A DNA stretch of 64,000 nucleotides from Hypericum androsaemum (Eukaryota > Streptophyta > Magnoliopsida > Malpighiales > Hypericaceae). The position numbers and the translations under genes are program-made. The notes beneath the pieces are model-generated. The model was not told the DNA's origin. It worked only from the letters and a program-made list of their open reading frames with translations, and ran no database searches. The stretch spans positions 9,909,827 through 9,973,826 of the forward strand of contig OZ023197.1 in assembly GCA_963995505.1 (NCBI GenBank), written 5' to 3'. Of the stretch, positions 45,341 through 57,000 are shown in pieces; the stretch's first letter is position 1; each line of letters begins with the position of its first letter.

Positions 45341-45564
45341 TGAAAAAAATTTCAAAATTAATTAGCAAGCTCTACATATAAATGAAAATATTTCAGATTA
45401 AATAAAGTAAATGTTAATGAACTTGTCGAGTGATTACGACAATATTGGTAGCTTTCGGAGGAGTTCTAAATGCATGAAGGAAGAGATGAAAAGAAAACAT
45501 GGTTGTGGGTATATATAGAGTAGTAGTAATTTGAATTTTCGGATAGGGTTACGTAGGTGGGACA

Positions 45565-45939
45565 GGATTTGGTCCTGGAGGCCAAATCCAATACGGTGCT
45601 GGAGAATTTTTATTGAAGGACACGCGAGGACTATTTTGCAAAAATGTAAAAATACGGGGGTGCAAAATAAAAAAAGTCCACAACCATTGAATCATAACTG
45701 AGTAAACTATTGAATCGTAACTGAATAAACTATTGAATCATAACTGAGTAAACCATTGAATCGTAACTGGATAACTGGGACGGACCCCGATTTATCCGGG
45801 ACGGGAAAAAATGAACCATTGAATCATAACTAGGTAGACCATTGAATCATAATTAACTGAACCATTGAATCATAACTAAATCAACCATTGAATCGTCCAG
45901 GACGGTCCTAGTTGGATTTGGCCTTCCAGGATCAAATCC
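45565..45939. mobile_element. Nonautonomous inverted-repeat element with internal minisatellite (element B)
   Basis: Inverted ends GGATTTGGTCCTGGAGG and GGATTTGATCCTGGAAGG continuing through GCCAAATCCAA. Inside, a 21-25-bp unit around CCATTGAATCATAACTGAGT is repeated in two blocks (about 45686-45775 and 45812-45895). The motif GCAAAAATGTAAAAATACGG next to the first block matches element A (6111-6563). Target duplication not resolved. Confidence 0.65.
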
Positions 45940-46544
45940 GCTCTCTAGGTTACATCCAAAGAAATCTAATAACATCCAAAACGTAGATTTCGAATAGGGT
46001 TATCTGGATTTTCGCATTGTGCCCGTGCCTTGGCTGACATGGCACAATTCGGATAGGGTTATCTGGATTTTCGCACTATCCAAAAGATTTTTTCGAATTG
46101 TGTTGCAATCCGTATTTTTTCTTTGGAATTTGAATCCATGGTTTTTTGTCGGATTCTGACACAATCCGAGTTAATTTTTTGGATTGTACGAACATAATCT
46201 AAAAAAAAGGAACCCCACTTTGGTAAGAAGAAACTAACACTTGATAGGAAAAAACCCTAATTATGCCACCTTATTTCCCCCGGATGGAAAATCTACCCTT
46301 GAAAATCCCACCTTAAGATTTACATATCTAATCTAAAATCTTAAGATGAATTTTCCAAGTTTATATTCAAAGTATATGATCAGCCACGTGTCTCGTATGA
46401 GTAATTGACTCTGATACTATATGATAGAATCTTCATATCCAACCTAAATCATAAGACAATGAGAAGATAAATTTATCGCACTTATTAACAAATTTGTCAC
46501 TTTTGTAACTTCCAATTTGGAATTTTCCAACGGCTCTCCCACCT

Positions 46545-47020
46545 CTACAATCAAGTCCCAGTAGGGTCCAAATCAATTCAATTTGCCGTGTCAAACTAAA
46601 CTTGTTCATAGCCATGCATACTAATCAAAAGTCTTGGTCTTCTTGAGGAATAATCTCAACTATCGTGTTGGAATGAAGGTGAGGGAAAGTTTTTTACATG
46701 GTTGTATTCTTTGACTGTTTCTTTGCTCATTTCTTATATTTCGATGGAATAAAATGTTTTCTAAATAAGGCCGATAGTCACTTCAAGACCACAGAAAATA
46801 GTAATCCAACTATAAAGAAAATCTTGAAGGCCCAAACGAGAGCTAACCCCACCATTTTGCGGGAGCTAAAAACTAATCTAGTTTTATCTTTTGGAATGCC
46901 GCTGCGTCTAAAAGGTAAGGGAGCGGATGTCCGTAGAGAGAACCTAATCAAAAGTCCTTCGGGCGCAGAAAATACGTTTTTCCTTTCACATGCAGAATGA
47001 GTAGCTTTTTTTGGGCGGAA
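46545..47020. repeat. Receptor-kinase flank relics
   Basis: 46560-46660 matches the upstream module of 5.5-6.1 kb. 46690-46990 matches 29870-30190. An open frame of 100 codons from 46698 is present in the duplicated non-coding flank and is not conserved at 29.9 kb. Confidence 0.6.
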
Positions 47021-47033
47021 TGCAGAATGAGTG

Positions 47034-48187
47034 GGGGTTTTTTTTTTCTAAATAGGCAGAAAATATAGATATATTTTCTAAATAGGTAAAAACTTAATAT
47101 ATTTTTAAAATAGGTAAAAATTTAATTCAAAATTTTAAAAAAATTAGGGAGACGACCCATAAGCGGGTTGACTCCATTTGTTTCCCACTAATTCAAATAA
47201 TGCACCAGTGGAGGCGATCTGCTAATAGGTCGACTCCTGAAAATTAATAATAATATAATATAGGGGATGACCTGAAACTAGCTCGTCTCAAAAATTTTTT
47301 ATTTTTTTGTCGATCGAACTTGATCGGCTTTTGACTTCTAACGAATTTTTGACATCGTTACACTCCGTATTTGGAAAAGTTATTAACTACAAAGTTATAG
47401 ATATATATATCAGCTTTGCATAAAAATTTGAATCAATTTAATCGGACTCCGGAGTAAAAATTTGTGTCTCCCAACCGATCGAACTCGATCAGCTTTTGAC
47501 TCCAAATAAAATTTTGACATTGTTACACTCTATATTTGGAAAAGTTATAAACTATAAAGTTATAGATATATATCTCAGCTTCACACAAAAATTTGAATCA
47601 ACTCAATCGAACTCCGGAGTAAGAAGTTGCACAAATTACTTTTTTTCTTCTCTTGTACTTCGATTGAAAAAGTAAATTTTGTAACTTCTTACTCCAGAGT
47701 CCGATTGAGGTGATTTAAATTTTTGTGTGAAGCTGAGATGTATATCTACAATTTTGGAGTTTATAACTTTTTCAAATACAGAGTGTAATGATGTCAAAAT
47801 TTTATTTGAAGTTAAAAGTCGATCGAGTTTGATCGACTAATTTTTGTTGAGTTGATTCAAATTTTTATGTAAAGCTGAAACATATATCTATAACTTTGTA
47901 GTTTATAACTTTTCCAAATATGAGGTATAACAATGTCAAAAATTTGTTTGAAGTCAAAAGTCGATCAAGTTCGATCGAAAAAAAATAAAAAAATTTGTCA
48001 GGGAGGCGACCTATAAGCAGGTCGCCTCCAATATTTTATTATATTTTTTTAAGTCACGACCTATAAGCAGGTCGGCTCATTTTTTTTAATTTTCAATTAA
48101 ATTTTTACCTATTTTAGAAATATATTAAGTTTTTTTCTATTTAGGGAATATATCTAAATTTTTTTACCTATTTTGGAAAAAAAATCC
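47034..48187. mobile_element. 1.15-kb foldback element with 9-bp target duplication
   Basis: Exact 9-bp repeats GAATGAGTG at 47025-47033 and 48188-48196. Almost the whole element is one inverted repeat centred near 47640. The outer ends are GGGGTTTTTTTTTTC and, inverted, GGATTTTTTTTCC, both followed by AAATAGG-containing AT-rich DNA. Each arm holds two direct copies of an approximately 165-bp subrepeat (containing GATCG.ACTTGATCG, TTTTGACAT.GTTACACTC and AAAGTTATAGATATATAT), making four in all. Short perfect hairpins such as GGAGGCGACCT..AGGTCGCCTCC (48004-48031) occur. MULE-type by duplication length; no transposase. Confidence 0.82.
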
Positions 48188-48714
48188 GAATGAGTGTAGT
48201 TGAATGTAAAACGAATGCACTTTAAAACTATGGTTACAAAGTAGAAAGTGCAATAGCGTAGAATTCAAAGATTAAAATGATTTGATTTGATTGATCGTAT
48301 GGTAAAAAATGTTTAAATGATTTGATTGATTATACTACGTAGAAAATGCACTATAAGAATGGCTTATATGTTAAGAATGGTTTTAATGATTTGATTGTAC
48401 TATTCATGTGAACAATGTGCATACCTTCCTTTTTTTTTGCAAAGATTTTGAGAAAATTCTAAGTTTAAGCGTGTTTGGCCATGCCTAATTTCTGGATGGT
48501 TGACCTTCTTTGAAATCTCACAGGGTGTACGTGTGAATGAGGGAAAAATACACTAAATTTTTTTGGGTATTAATTTGTGGAGAAAGTCAGTCGAATCGCG
48601 AGACATTACATAAACAAAATAATACCATTTGATATTGTTATTCTAAAAATGCTTTTTCAAAATTGTAATTTCATGTCAACGGATGAAGCAAGTATGCCTC
48701 AAAAGTAAGTATAG
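48188..48714. other. AT-rich intergenic DNA
   Basis: No gene. Contains partly repeated GATTTGATTG words (48270-48400). Confidence 0.5.
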
Positions 48715-49154
48715 TGGACGATAAGCTTGTTTCTTTCTTTCCAACTAGGAAGTTGGTCGTGGTGATGCAGATAGTGGGTAGGGTCCCATTCTGGAATTAA
48801 GGCACACATCGTGGACTGAAAATGACACCCGAAACCTCCATTTTTGACTATGTTCTAAGAAATGAACGGGAGTGCGAGCCGAGATAACTGACACCCAAAA
48901 GACGTCTCCTTTGGTTAAGTTTTCAACGATGTTTTTTCTGGAGTGGATAAATAGTAAATACACAGATGCACCAGTTTAGTTGGCCCGTTTTCTTCTACCT
49001 GTCCCACAATCAAGTTGCGATAAAAGGTCTTGGTCTTCCCGGGAAACTAATTCCAACAAGCCTGTGAATATTTATAGCTGTCTTCGGTGCCTTTATTCTC
49101 ATTACCATCAACACTGAAACTTGCTCAATCTAACCGAACTCTCTTCTGATCCCA
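48715..49154 (+). promoter_or_regulatory. Upstream region and core promoter of receptor kinase C
   Basis: Contains the full upstream module (GTGGACGATAAGC to AGTTTTCAACG, 48715-48930), then CTTGGTCTTCCCGGGAAACT, a TATTTATAG box at about 49069-49077 and a leader of roughly 50 nt with ACCATCAACACTGAAACTTG before the ATG at 49155. Copy E (58430-58477) retains the same leader end, CATCTGATCCCAATG. Confidence 0.6.
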
Positions 49155-52100
49155 ATGAAGTTGTGTACTAGAATTAGCTTATGTTCATCTCAGCTACTAC
49201 AAGTGGTTCTTGTTGGTTCCTTCTATTTCCAGACGGTGCAATTGAGCTCCCCAGGAAATGAGACGGACAGAGTTGCTCTGTTACATTTCAAAGAAAGTGT
49301 AACCACTGATCCTATAGGATTCCTGAGCTCATGGAATGATTCCGTTCCTCACTGCAACTGGTCTGGAGTCATTTGCAACAAACGCCGCCGGAGGGTAGCG
49401 TCCTTGATCCTCGAAGGGCGGAAGCTATCGGGACCAATTTCGTCCCACATCGGAAACTTGAGCTTTCTGAGGCACCTCAACCTCCGAAACAACAGTTTCC
49501 ACGGTGCAGTTCCTCAACAAGTGGGCAAGTTGTTCCGCTTGCAATATCTCTCGCTTGACTACAACAGGTTGGATGGTGAAATACCTGTCAACTTAACCTC
49601 GTGCTCCAACCTCGAGAAGTTGATTTTGCAAGAGAACAACCTAAACGGGAATATCCCGGCTCAGCTAGGTTCCTTGGTGAAGCTGCGGACACTTAAACTT
49701 GTCGCAAACAGCCTGACAGGAATCATTCCATCGTCTCTTGGCAACCTTACATCCCTGCATCTTTTTTCAGCGTCATTTAATAAACTGGTGGGAGGGATTC
49801 CAGGTGAGATGAAAGAATTGAAGAACCTAACCGTGTTCCTTGTTGGTTCCAACAATCTTTCGGGAGTCATCCCTCCATTTCTATTCAACATCTCTTCAAT
49901 TGAGATCTTGGCATTCACTGATAACAATTTTTATGGAGGGATACCTGACAAAGGCTTCAATCTTCCGAAGCTCATAATAGCTGACTTTGGGATGAATCAA
50001 CTCTCCGGTAAAATCCCAAGCTCGTTATCTAATTCATCTTATCTGCAAAGCTTTGATATCAAGGAAAACAATTTTGTTGGACCAGTTCCTTCTAACATAG
50101 GAGATCTTTCCGATCTAAGTTGGTTGAACCTGGGGAGGAATAATCTGGGAAGAAATTCCACGAGTGACCTTGATTTTTTAGCATCTTTAGCAAGTTGTAG
50201 AAACCTTGAAATAATAGACATTACTCAAAGCAATTTTGGTGGTTTTTTCCCTCAATCAATAGCCAATTTCTCAACCCAACTCAGTGAATTATATGCCGGG
50301 AGCAATCAAATCTTTGGTATGATTCCTCCTTCTTTAGATAATCTGACAAACTTGATTGCACTAGGCCTTGAGAATAACCTTTTTACTGGTGAGATCCCCT
50401 CCAACATCGGCAAGTTGCAGAAACTGCAAGTACTAGCCTTAGGAATTAACATGTTATCAGGTAGAATACCATTCTCCATAGGCAACCTAAGTCAACTGTC
50501 ACTTCTCGACTTTCCTGGCAACAACATAGAAGGGTCAATTCCATCATCAATTGGAAAGTGCCAAAATCTTAATTACCTCGGGGTTGACATGAATAACCTC
50601 ACCGGACAGATACCCGAGGCGATTCTAACCATTCCTTCATTATCAGTATACTTAGGACTGTCCAGTAATCACTTCTCTGGTGGCTTATCCCAAACAATAG
50701 GAAAGCTAACAACAATCAATGAGTTTGATATCTCATACAACTTGCTGTCCGGTGAAATTCCTTCAACCATTGGAAGCTGTGTAAGCTTGGAAGAACTCCA
50801 TATGCAAGGAAATTCCTTTCAAGGGATGATCCCTGAAGCTATGGCCTCGTTGAAGGGACTCCGGGTCCTCGATCTTTCACGAAACAACCTAACAGGAAAT
50901 ATTCCAAGATTGCTGGAGAGTCTGAATTACTTGCAGTATCTAAACATCTCTTTCAATAATCTTGAGGGAGAGGTGCCAATAGGAGGAGTCTTTGCCAATG
51001 CAAGTGCAATCTTCTTAGCAGGAAATAGTAGGCTTTGTGGCGGCATCCCGGAACTTCATTTGCCAAAGTGTCCAGCCGAACGATTAAAGAAAGGAAAGGT
51101 TACTAAGTTCAAGCTGGCAATCATAATTGGTTGTCTGTTGCTGTTTGCTGGTCTAGTAGTAGTTCTTTTACTTCTCTTCTGGAAGAAAAAATTGAATCCG
51201 AAGCAACCTACGTCAACCTTTGGTCCTGAACCCCACATCACAATTTCTTACAAGAGTCTGCATGAGGCTACCAATGGATTCTCTTCTCAAAATTTACTGG
51301 GATATGGTAGTTTTGGCTCTGTGTACAAAGGGCTCCTAGACCAAGTCGAACGACCAGTAGCAGTCAAAGTTCTTAACCTTCAACGGCAAGGAGCATCCAG
51401 AAGTATCACAGCTGAATGTAATGCATTGAGGAACATTCGGCACAGGAATCTCGTTAAGCTCATTACCTATTGCTCCAGCTTGGACTACAAAGGTGATGAA
51501 TTTAAAGCTCTCGTCTTTGAGTTTATGCCAAACGGGAGCTTGGAGAATTGGCTGCACTCTGAATCCAATCATCCTAGAGGATTGGACATTCAACAAAGGT
51601 TGAGCATTGCAATTGACGTGTGTTCAGCATTGCAGTATCTTCATGACCTCTGCGAAGTACCAATTATTCATCGCGACTTGAAGCCCAGCAATGTTCTTCT
51701 TGACGATGAAATGGTTGCGCACGTCGGAGATTTCGGACTCGCCAAGTTCCTTTCAACATCACAAAGTTCATTGCAGAGCCAAACGAGCACACTTGGCATT
51801 CAAGGAACAACCGGATATGTCGCACCGGGTATATGCATTTTCCTTTCTACTTTGGAATTTGTTTCATATATATCCAGGTGATAAAAAATCACACTTGAAA
51901 TTACCTTCTAGAGATTCTCCAACTATAGCACTAAAAAGCAAACAGATTTGAAATTCAATTAATTTATGTTTTGAGTAGAATAGTAGCAAGGTTTTCCTTT
52001 CTCTCTCATCTAATTTTTTACATCATAATAGTCTTGAACTAATATAACCACTAAATTACTTCATTGTGTTACTGAATGATAAGAGTTGAGATAATTCGTG

Positions 52101-52570
52101 TATTGATGTTTGATGCAAAGTCTTGATATGCAGAGTATGGATTAGGTGCTATTGCTTCAAAAGAGGGTGACATCTACAGTTACGGGATCCTGCTATTGGA
52201 GATGTTCTCCGGAAGGCGACCAACCGATGACATCTTCACAGGCGGGTTAAATCTTGTTGATTTTATCAAGAAGGCTTTACCAGGAAGAGCGATGCAAGTT
52301 GCGGATCCAGTTCTTTTTCAAAGAGATGTTGATGAAACAGAAGCAGCTTCAAGTTCAACTCCACCAGCAAGAGAATATGAGCTGAGTTGTTTGATATTTG
52401 TTCTAAAGATTGGGGTTTCCTGCTCGGAAGAATCGCCTAGCCAACGAGCAAACCTCAGAGATGTGCTCAGGAAACTTCACAAAATCAAGGATACTTTTCT
52501 CAATGCGCAATTGAGTGAAGGCAGGCCCCGGACGACCTATGCAATGACTGTTTCTTCCCAAGTTGCTTAA
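49155..52570 (+). CDS. LRR receptor-like Ser/Thr kinase, subfamily XII (Xa21/EFR/FLS2 class), copy C, intact
   Basis: Exon 1 49155-51828, intron 51829-52133 (GT-AG, phase 1), exon 2 52134-52570; 1,036 residues, the family's usual size and gene structure. Signal peptide (residues 1-31), LRRNT cap with paired Cys (PHCNWSGVIC, about 65-74), roughly 21 LRRs, a TM at about 653-676 (LAIIIGCLLLFAGLVVVLLL), then the kinase: Gly loop GYGSFGSVYKG (716), Lys in VAVKVL (about 737), HRD 839-841, DFG 859-861 and the C-lobe LLLEMFSGRRPTDDIF. Members sense microbial patterns at the plasma membrane. Unlike typical subfamily XII kinases, which carry HCD, the catalytic loop is HRD. A retained intron would give a truncated 908-residue form ending 25 codons or so after DFG. 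No disruption seen; likely functional. Confidence 0.92.
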
Positions 52571-53500
52571 TAAATGATTATGTCACGATATTGCAGTTTT
52601 TTTCTTTTTTTTTTAGCTTGGCTTGATCTGTTTGAGAAATGTTATGATCATGAAACTCAATTTATAGCAATTAATGGCCTCGAAGGTTATGACCAGACTT
52701 CCGACGTTGGCATCTTGTAAACGTATAAATTTGTCTATCTCCAAGAGGCAGAGCAAATATAAATTGGTCTACGTCCAAATCTGCGATGGAGTCTCGGGAT
52801 TATTACGACCAAAAGCATGCTTCTTCTTTCTTTCTTTCTTCCTTGTATCGTAAGCCTCGAAACTAATTGGAGACATCTACGCCAACTAAAATCTTTGTAC
52901 AAAATGCAAAAATTTTGGAATCCAAAGCCTCGCCAATATCGTTCAAGGCCCATTTACGTTATTGAGAGGACGGAGTGCAGAGACTTGAATGCCCAAACCA
53001 GAGCTAGTTAATTGAATTTGAACTCCCGATGATTATTCACAAAACGAGCTTTTTTTCTCCTTTTGGTCTATCTCTTTACAAGTAAAACTTAATAATTCAT
53101 TAACTATTAGAATCAAACAACAAAAATTTAGCTAACCAATCGGAATGAAAACAAAGATAATAAGAAAACACAAAAATATTTTTTTTGAAAAGTAAATTTA
53201 CACCATGATTATAATTGCCGATGAACTCTGAATCTTCTTTAATTAGTATATTTTTTGTATGGTTAGACTAAATATCCTAAGACAATAATTATTTATAAAT
53301 TATTTAGTAATGATAAAATATGCTCACATTTTCCGTTACCGACGTAGATCTAACACCACTAGCTTTTCCAAATCCACGTTCATTGATTATAGCACCGATA
53401 GTTTTTCTAAGTGTCGAGCTTAATGGAGGAGCAACCTATGCAAGACAACCAAAATCTAAATGGTTACTTCCTCCATCTGAATTCTCAGAATATTTCTGTT
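52571..53500. other. 3' flank of receptor kinase C and intergenic DNA
   Basis: 52640-52760 and 52970-53060 match the flanks at 27.1 and 30.1 kb. No gene seen. Confidence 0.5.
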
Positions 53501-54289
53501 CGTCCGTAGTGGTACCATATTAAGCTTGAATCTTAAGATATTTTCTTTTGGTGCAACTCAATTTAAATGTTTGAGGATATAAATACATTTAGGACCCTGT
53601 TGCTAGTTACTCTCTACATTTTTTCGAAATGGAAAATTTTAACAGTGTTTGGTTTATTCTGCTCTATGTGTGTATTTTTTTAGTAGCATTTTATTAATAG
53701 TATTATTTATCACCTACTTAGTGTGAAATTCTCTCTTGTGAATTTACGACCAATAAAATCATTAAAACTCCAACACGATAAAATTCAGTAGAAAAAATTG
53801 CAGTAGAGACAATGCATCTCGACGGAGAAAAAGTATTTCTTGACGTTAAAATCGCTAAATTTAATTCAACAGTAATAATCAAACTAATTACATAACCAAG
53901 CTAAACACACACAAAAAATACATAACCAAGCTAATTTGTGTATTCTAGATATATTGTAATGTCTTTGTAAGAAAATATTTTCTAAAATCAGTAAAAATGT
54001 TGTTCTATCTTAACAAAGAGATCTCGAGTCTAAATACTTAAATACTTAAGAAAATTTTATTATCTTTCAATGTCTCACCCGGATATAGAATGGTCTTTAA
54101 AAAGAACATTTACTAAATTTAGTGCCGTTGCAGTCCACGAGCATAACCCAACAAAAAAATGAACACTTCAAGCCCAAACCAAAGCCCACCACCATTTCAC
54201 CTATAGAACTAAACTACCTACCTTCTTCTTCCCACAATTCTCTCCCAATTAACCCACTTCACCCTCTTAAAAGCTAAATGCCCAAATCA
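53500..54289. repeat. Upstream flank of small gene, first tandem copy
   Basis: 53505-53630 (TCTTAAGATATTTTCTTTTG, GAGGATATAAATACA, GTTGCTAGTTACT) matches 54965-55080. 54140-54289 (AACCCAACA, CTACCTACCTTCTTCTTCCC) matches 55560-55709. Together with the gene copies this marks a tandem duplication with a period of about 1.4 kb. Confidence 0.7.
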
Positions 54290-54573
54290 ATGGAGCAAAC
54301 CCCAAACCCAACCTCACTGCCCAGATCCAACCCCACTGGGCTCCCAACCCCACAGGACCTCGTGGCCCACTACCAGGCGTAGGGCCTGGACCTACAAGAG
54401 GCATCATTCAAGGTCATCGACGACTCCAGAAGTCCCTCTTTCGTGTCATCGCCGCCGGCAACTCCAAGCGCCCCCGCAAGGACCACAAAACCACCACCAA
54501 GCTCGCCTCCGACGTTGCCCGAAAACTGGAGATGCTCGACACCCGCCTCGCCGATGAACTACAAATCCAATGA
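54290..54573 (+). pseudogene. Small 142-aa gene, truncated upstream copy
   Basis: Starts ATGGAGCAAACCCC and aligns to the gene at 55710 through LPTPQDLVAHYQA, where CAG has become TAG (about 54378-54380). A one-base loss after GACGAC shifts the frame, and similarity ends at ACCCGCCTCGCCG before an unrelated AT-rich join. Non-functional. Confidence 0.85.
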
Positions 54574-54599
54574 ACTATCAAATCAGTTGGAGTATATAT

Positions 54600-54895
54600 G
54601 AGCTTGAGCCAAAAAAATGCACGAAAAGGCAAGATAACGCAATATAAGGCAAGATAAAGTAAGAAAATGCAAGATAAGACAACAAAAGACTAGATAAGGT
54701 AAGAAAAGTCAAAAAAGGTAAGAAAAGCTGAGAAAAAGAAAGAAAAGACATGAAAATGTAAAAAAATGTAAGATAAGGTAAGAAAATGAAAGAAAAGGCA
54801 AGTAAGGGCAAGAAAAAGAAATATAAGGCAAGAAAATGTAAGATAAGACAAGAAAATAAAAAAAATGTAAGAAAATGCATGAAAATGAGTGCTAT
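54600..54895. repeat. Purine-rich minisatellite, about 10-14-bp unit
   Basis: Imperfect repeats of AAGATAAGGC / AAGAAAATGT on the + strand, almost free of pyrimidine runs. Followed by a CTTTTTCTTTTT polypyrimidine tract at 54925-54955. Confidence 0.75.
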
Positions 54896-55709
54896 TACAT
54901 TGTGACACTGCAATATTCTTTATCTTTTTTTTCTTTTTCTTTTTCTTTTTTGCTTGATCTGCATATGAAGTGGTACTATCATAAGCTTGCATCTTCAGAT
55001 ATTTTCTTCTGGTACAACTCAAGTTATGTGCTTGAGGATATAAATACACTTCAGTCCATGTTGGTAGTTACTTTGCTCTAATTTTGTTGGTTGAATTGAA
55101 ATTTTTTATTTGTTTTTTAGACCAATTTGTATATGAATATTACTATGTTGATTAATTCAAGTTCAATTCTGGTAGGACATGAAAAAATTCTCCTAACAAA
55201 TATTTAATCCTGGTGCATTTTTAAGAATTCGATCTTGAGACCCAAGACAAGATAACTTTGCACCACTGACTTTTCAACTAAGCACAATGACCAATTGTGC
55301 AAATCAACGGGTTTAATTTAACTTAACACAAGAAACTTATCCGTGGGACAAGATGAAACATATAGCATTACAAAAACCTAGCACCGATAAACGAGTGAAT
55401 ATCCATTTTTCTTAAATATCGTGCATTCCTTTTCACCATGCAATGATAGACTTGGTAGCTACCTATGTTCGACACTTGATTCGAGTGAAACGTCAAGTTT
55501 TTGTTTGTTAGTTAGGGCCCAGCAAAAAATGAACACTTTAAGACCCATCAGAACTTAAGTCCACGACCATAACCCAACATAAACCGAACACTTTCACCGT
55601 TTTAGCTAAAGAACTACCTACCTACCTTCTTCTCCCCCAATTCCCAGGGTTTCTAATTCTCTCCAAATTAAAATCACTTCGCCCTCTTAATATCTAAACC
55701 CCCAAATCA

Positions 55710-56138
55710 ATGGAACAACTCCCAACCACACCGCCCAGATCCAACCCCACCGGGCTCCCAACCCCACAGGACCTCGTGGGCCACTACCAGGCGCAGGGCC
55801 TGGACCCGCAGGAGGCGTCCTTCAAGGTCATCGACGACCTCCAGAAGGCCCTCTTCCGTGTCGTCGCCGCCGGCAACTCCAAGCGCCCCCGCAAGGACAC
55901 CAAGCTCGCCTCCGACGCCACCCGGAAGCTGGAAATGTTTAACACCCGCCTCGCCGTCGTCGACATGAAGGTGGACTCCAAGCCCGGATACCTGGAGGCG
56001 TTCTCCATCGGGGTCGCCTCCGGCGCGGCCCTCCGGGGGCTCGAGGGCGTCTGGCCCCACATCGTCGAGGGGGTCGCGCAGATTTGGGGGGCCGTCTCCT
56101 CCGCTACTAAGGACCGCAGTGGTAGTGGTAGTGGGTAG
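55710..56138 (+). CDS. Small GC-rich 142-aa protein, family not recognised
   Basis: Single-exon frame, ATG to TAG, with 71% or so GC against an AT-rich surround. N-terminus is Pro/Thr-rich (RSNPTGLPTPQDLVGHYQAQ). A mixed middle holds FKVIDDLQKALFRVV and a basic SKRPRKDTK. The conserved-looking core is TRLAVVDMKVDSKPGYLEAF, followed by an amphipathic/hydrophobic stretch to VWPHIVEGVAQIW and a Ser/Gly tail. Two further broken copies (54290 and 25501) preserve parts of this sequence, so it was a genuine unit of duplication. I do not recognise the family and assign no function. Promoter candidates: TATAAATACA at 55040 and a CT-rich leader. Confidence 0.65.
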   Translation: MEQLPTTPPRSNPTGLPTPQDLVGHYQAQGLDPQEASFKVIDDLQKALFRVVAAGNSKRPRKDTKLASDATRKLEMFNTRLAVVDMKVDSKPGYLEAFSIGVASGAALRGLEGVWPHIVEGVAQIWGAVSSATKDRSGSGSG

Positions 56139-56284
56139 TTAATACATATTTTCATGTCTCGGCATGTACATACATAATCATATGAATGTGTGTGTTATCT
56201 TTCTAATCATCATCGTCGAGCTTAACTAAAATATCTCGAGTTCAAACATTGAAAATAGTTCGTGTTTTTGTTGGTGGGTGAAAA

Positions 56285-57000
56285 ATAGTTCATTGCAGAG
56301 CCAAACGAGCACACTCGACATTCAGGGGACAACCGGATACGTCGCACCAAGTATATGCCTTTTTCTTTCTACTTTGGAATATGTTTCATCTATATCCAGG
56401 TGATCAAAAATCACACTTGCAATTAGCCTTCTGCATATTCTCCAAATATAGGACTAAAAGCAAACCGATTCAAGAATAAATTAGTTTATGTTTTGAGTAG
56501 AGTCGTATCTCGTTTTCCTATATTTCTCGTCTAATTTCTGCATCATTGTAGTCTGGAAGGAATATAACCACTAAATTATTTCATTGTGTTACAGAATGAC
56601 AAGAGTTGAGATAATAATTTGAGCACTGATGTTGATGCGAAGTCTTGATATGCAGAATAGGATTAGGCGCTATTGCTTCAAAAGAGGGTGACATCTACAG
56701 TTACGGAATCCTGCTATTGGAGATGTTCTCCGGAAGGCGGCCAACCGATGACATCTTCACACACGGGTTAAATCTTGTTGATTTTATCAGGGCATTATTA
56801 CCAGAAAGAGTGATGCAAGTTGCAGATCCAGTTCTTTCTCTACTAGATGTTGATGAAACAGAAGCAGCTTCAAGTTCAACTCTACCCGCCGGAAAACCTA
56901 TGCAAGACGCAACTACTACTAGTAGTACCCTTGATGATACCTTGAAAACTGATACCGCACGCCTCCATCTGAAGTTCCAGATAATAAATTATTACGCTTA
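56285..57000 (+). pseudogene. LRR receptor kinase copy D, 3' kinase fragment
   Basis: Begins TTCATTGCAGAGCC in the activation loop, joined directly to the 3' flank of the small gene. The exon 1 end and intron (56350-56652) parallel copy C. In exon 2 a two-base loss (GAATAGGATTAGG) breaks the EYGLG start. The C-lobe reads GAIASKEGDIYSYGILLLEM and FTHGLNLVDFIR, but subdomain XI (CLI..LEIGVSCSEESP) is deleted and replaced by about 40 unrelated residues. Lacks all LRR, TM and N-lobe sequence. Confidence 0.88.

Noticed and set aside
46698..47000. 100-codon frame
   Set aside because: The duplicate at 29.9-30.2 kb has indels and stops in this frame, so it is not under coding constraint.
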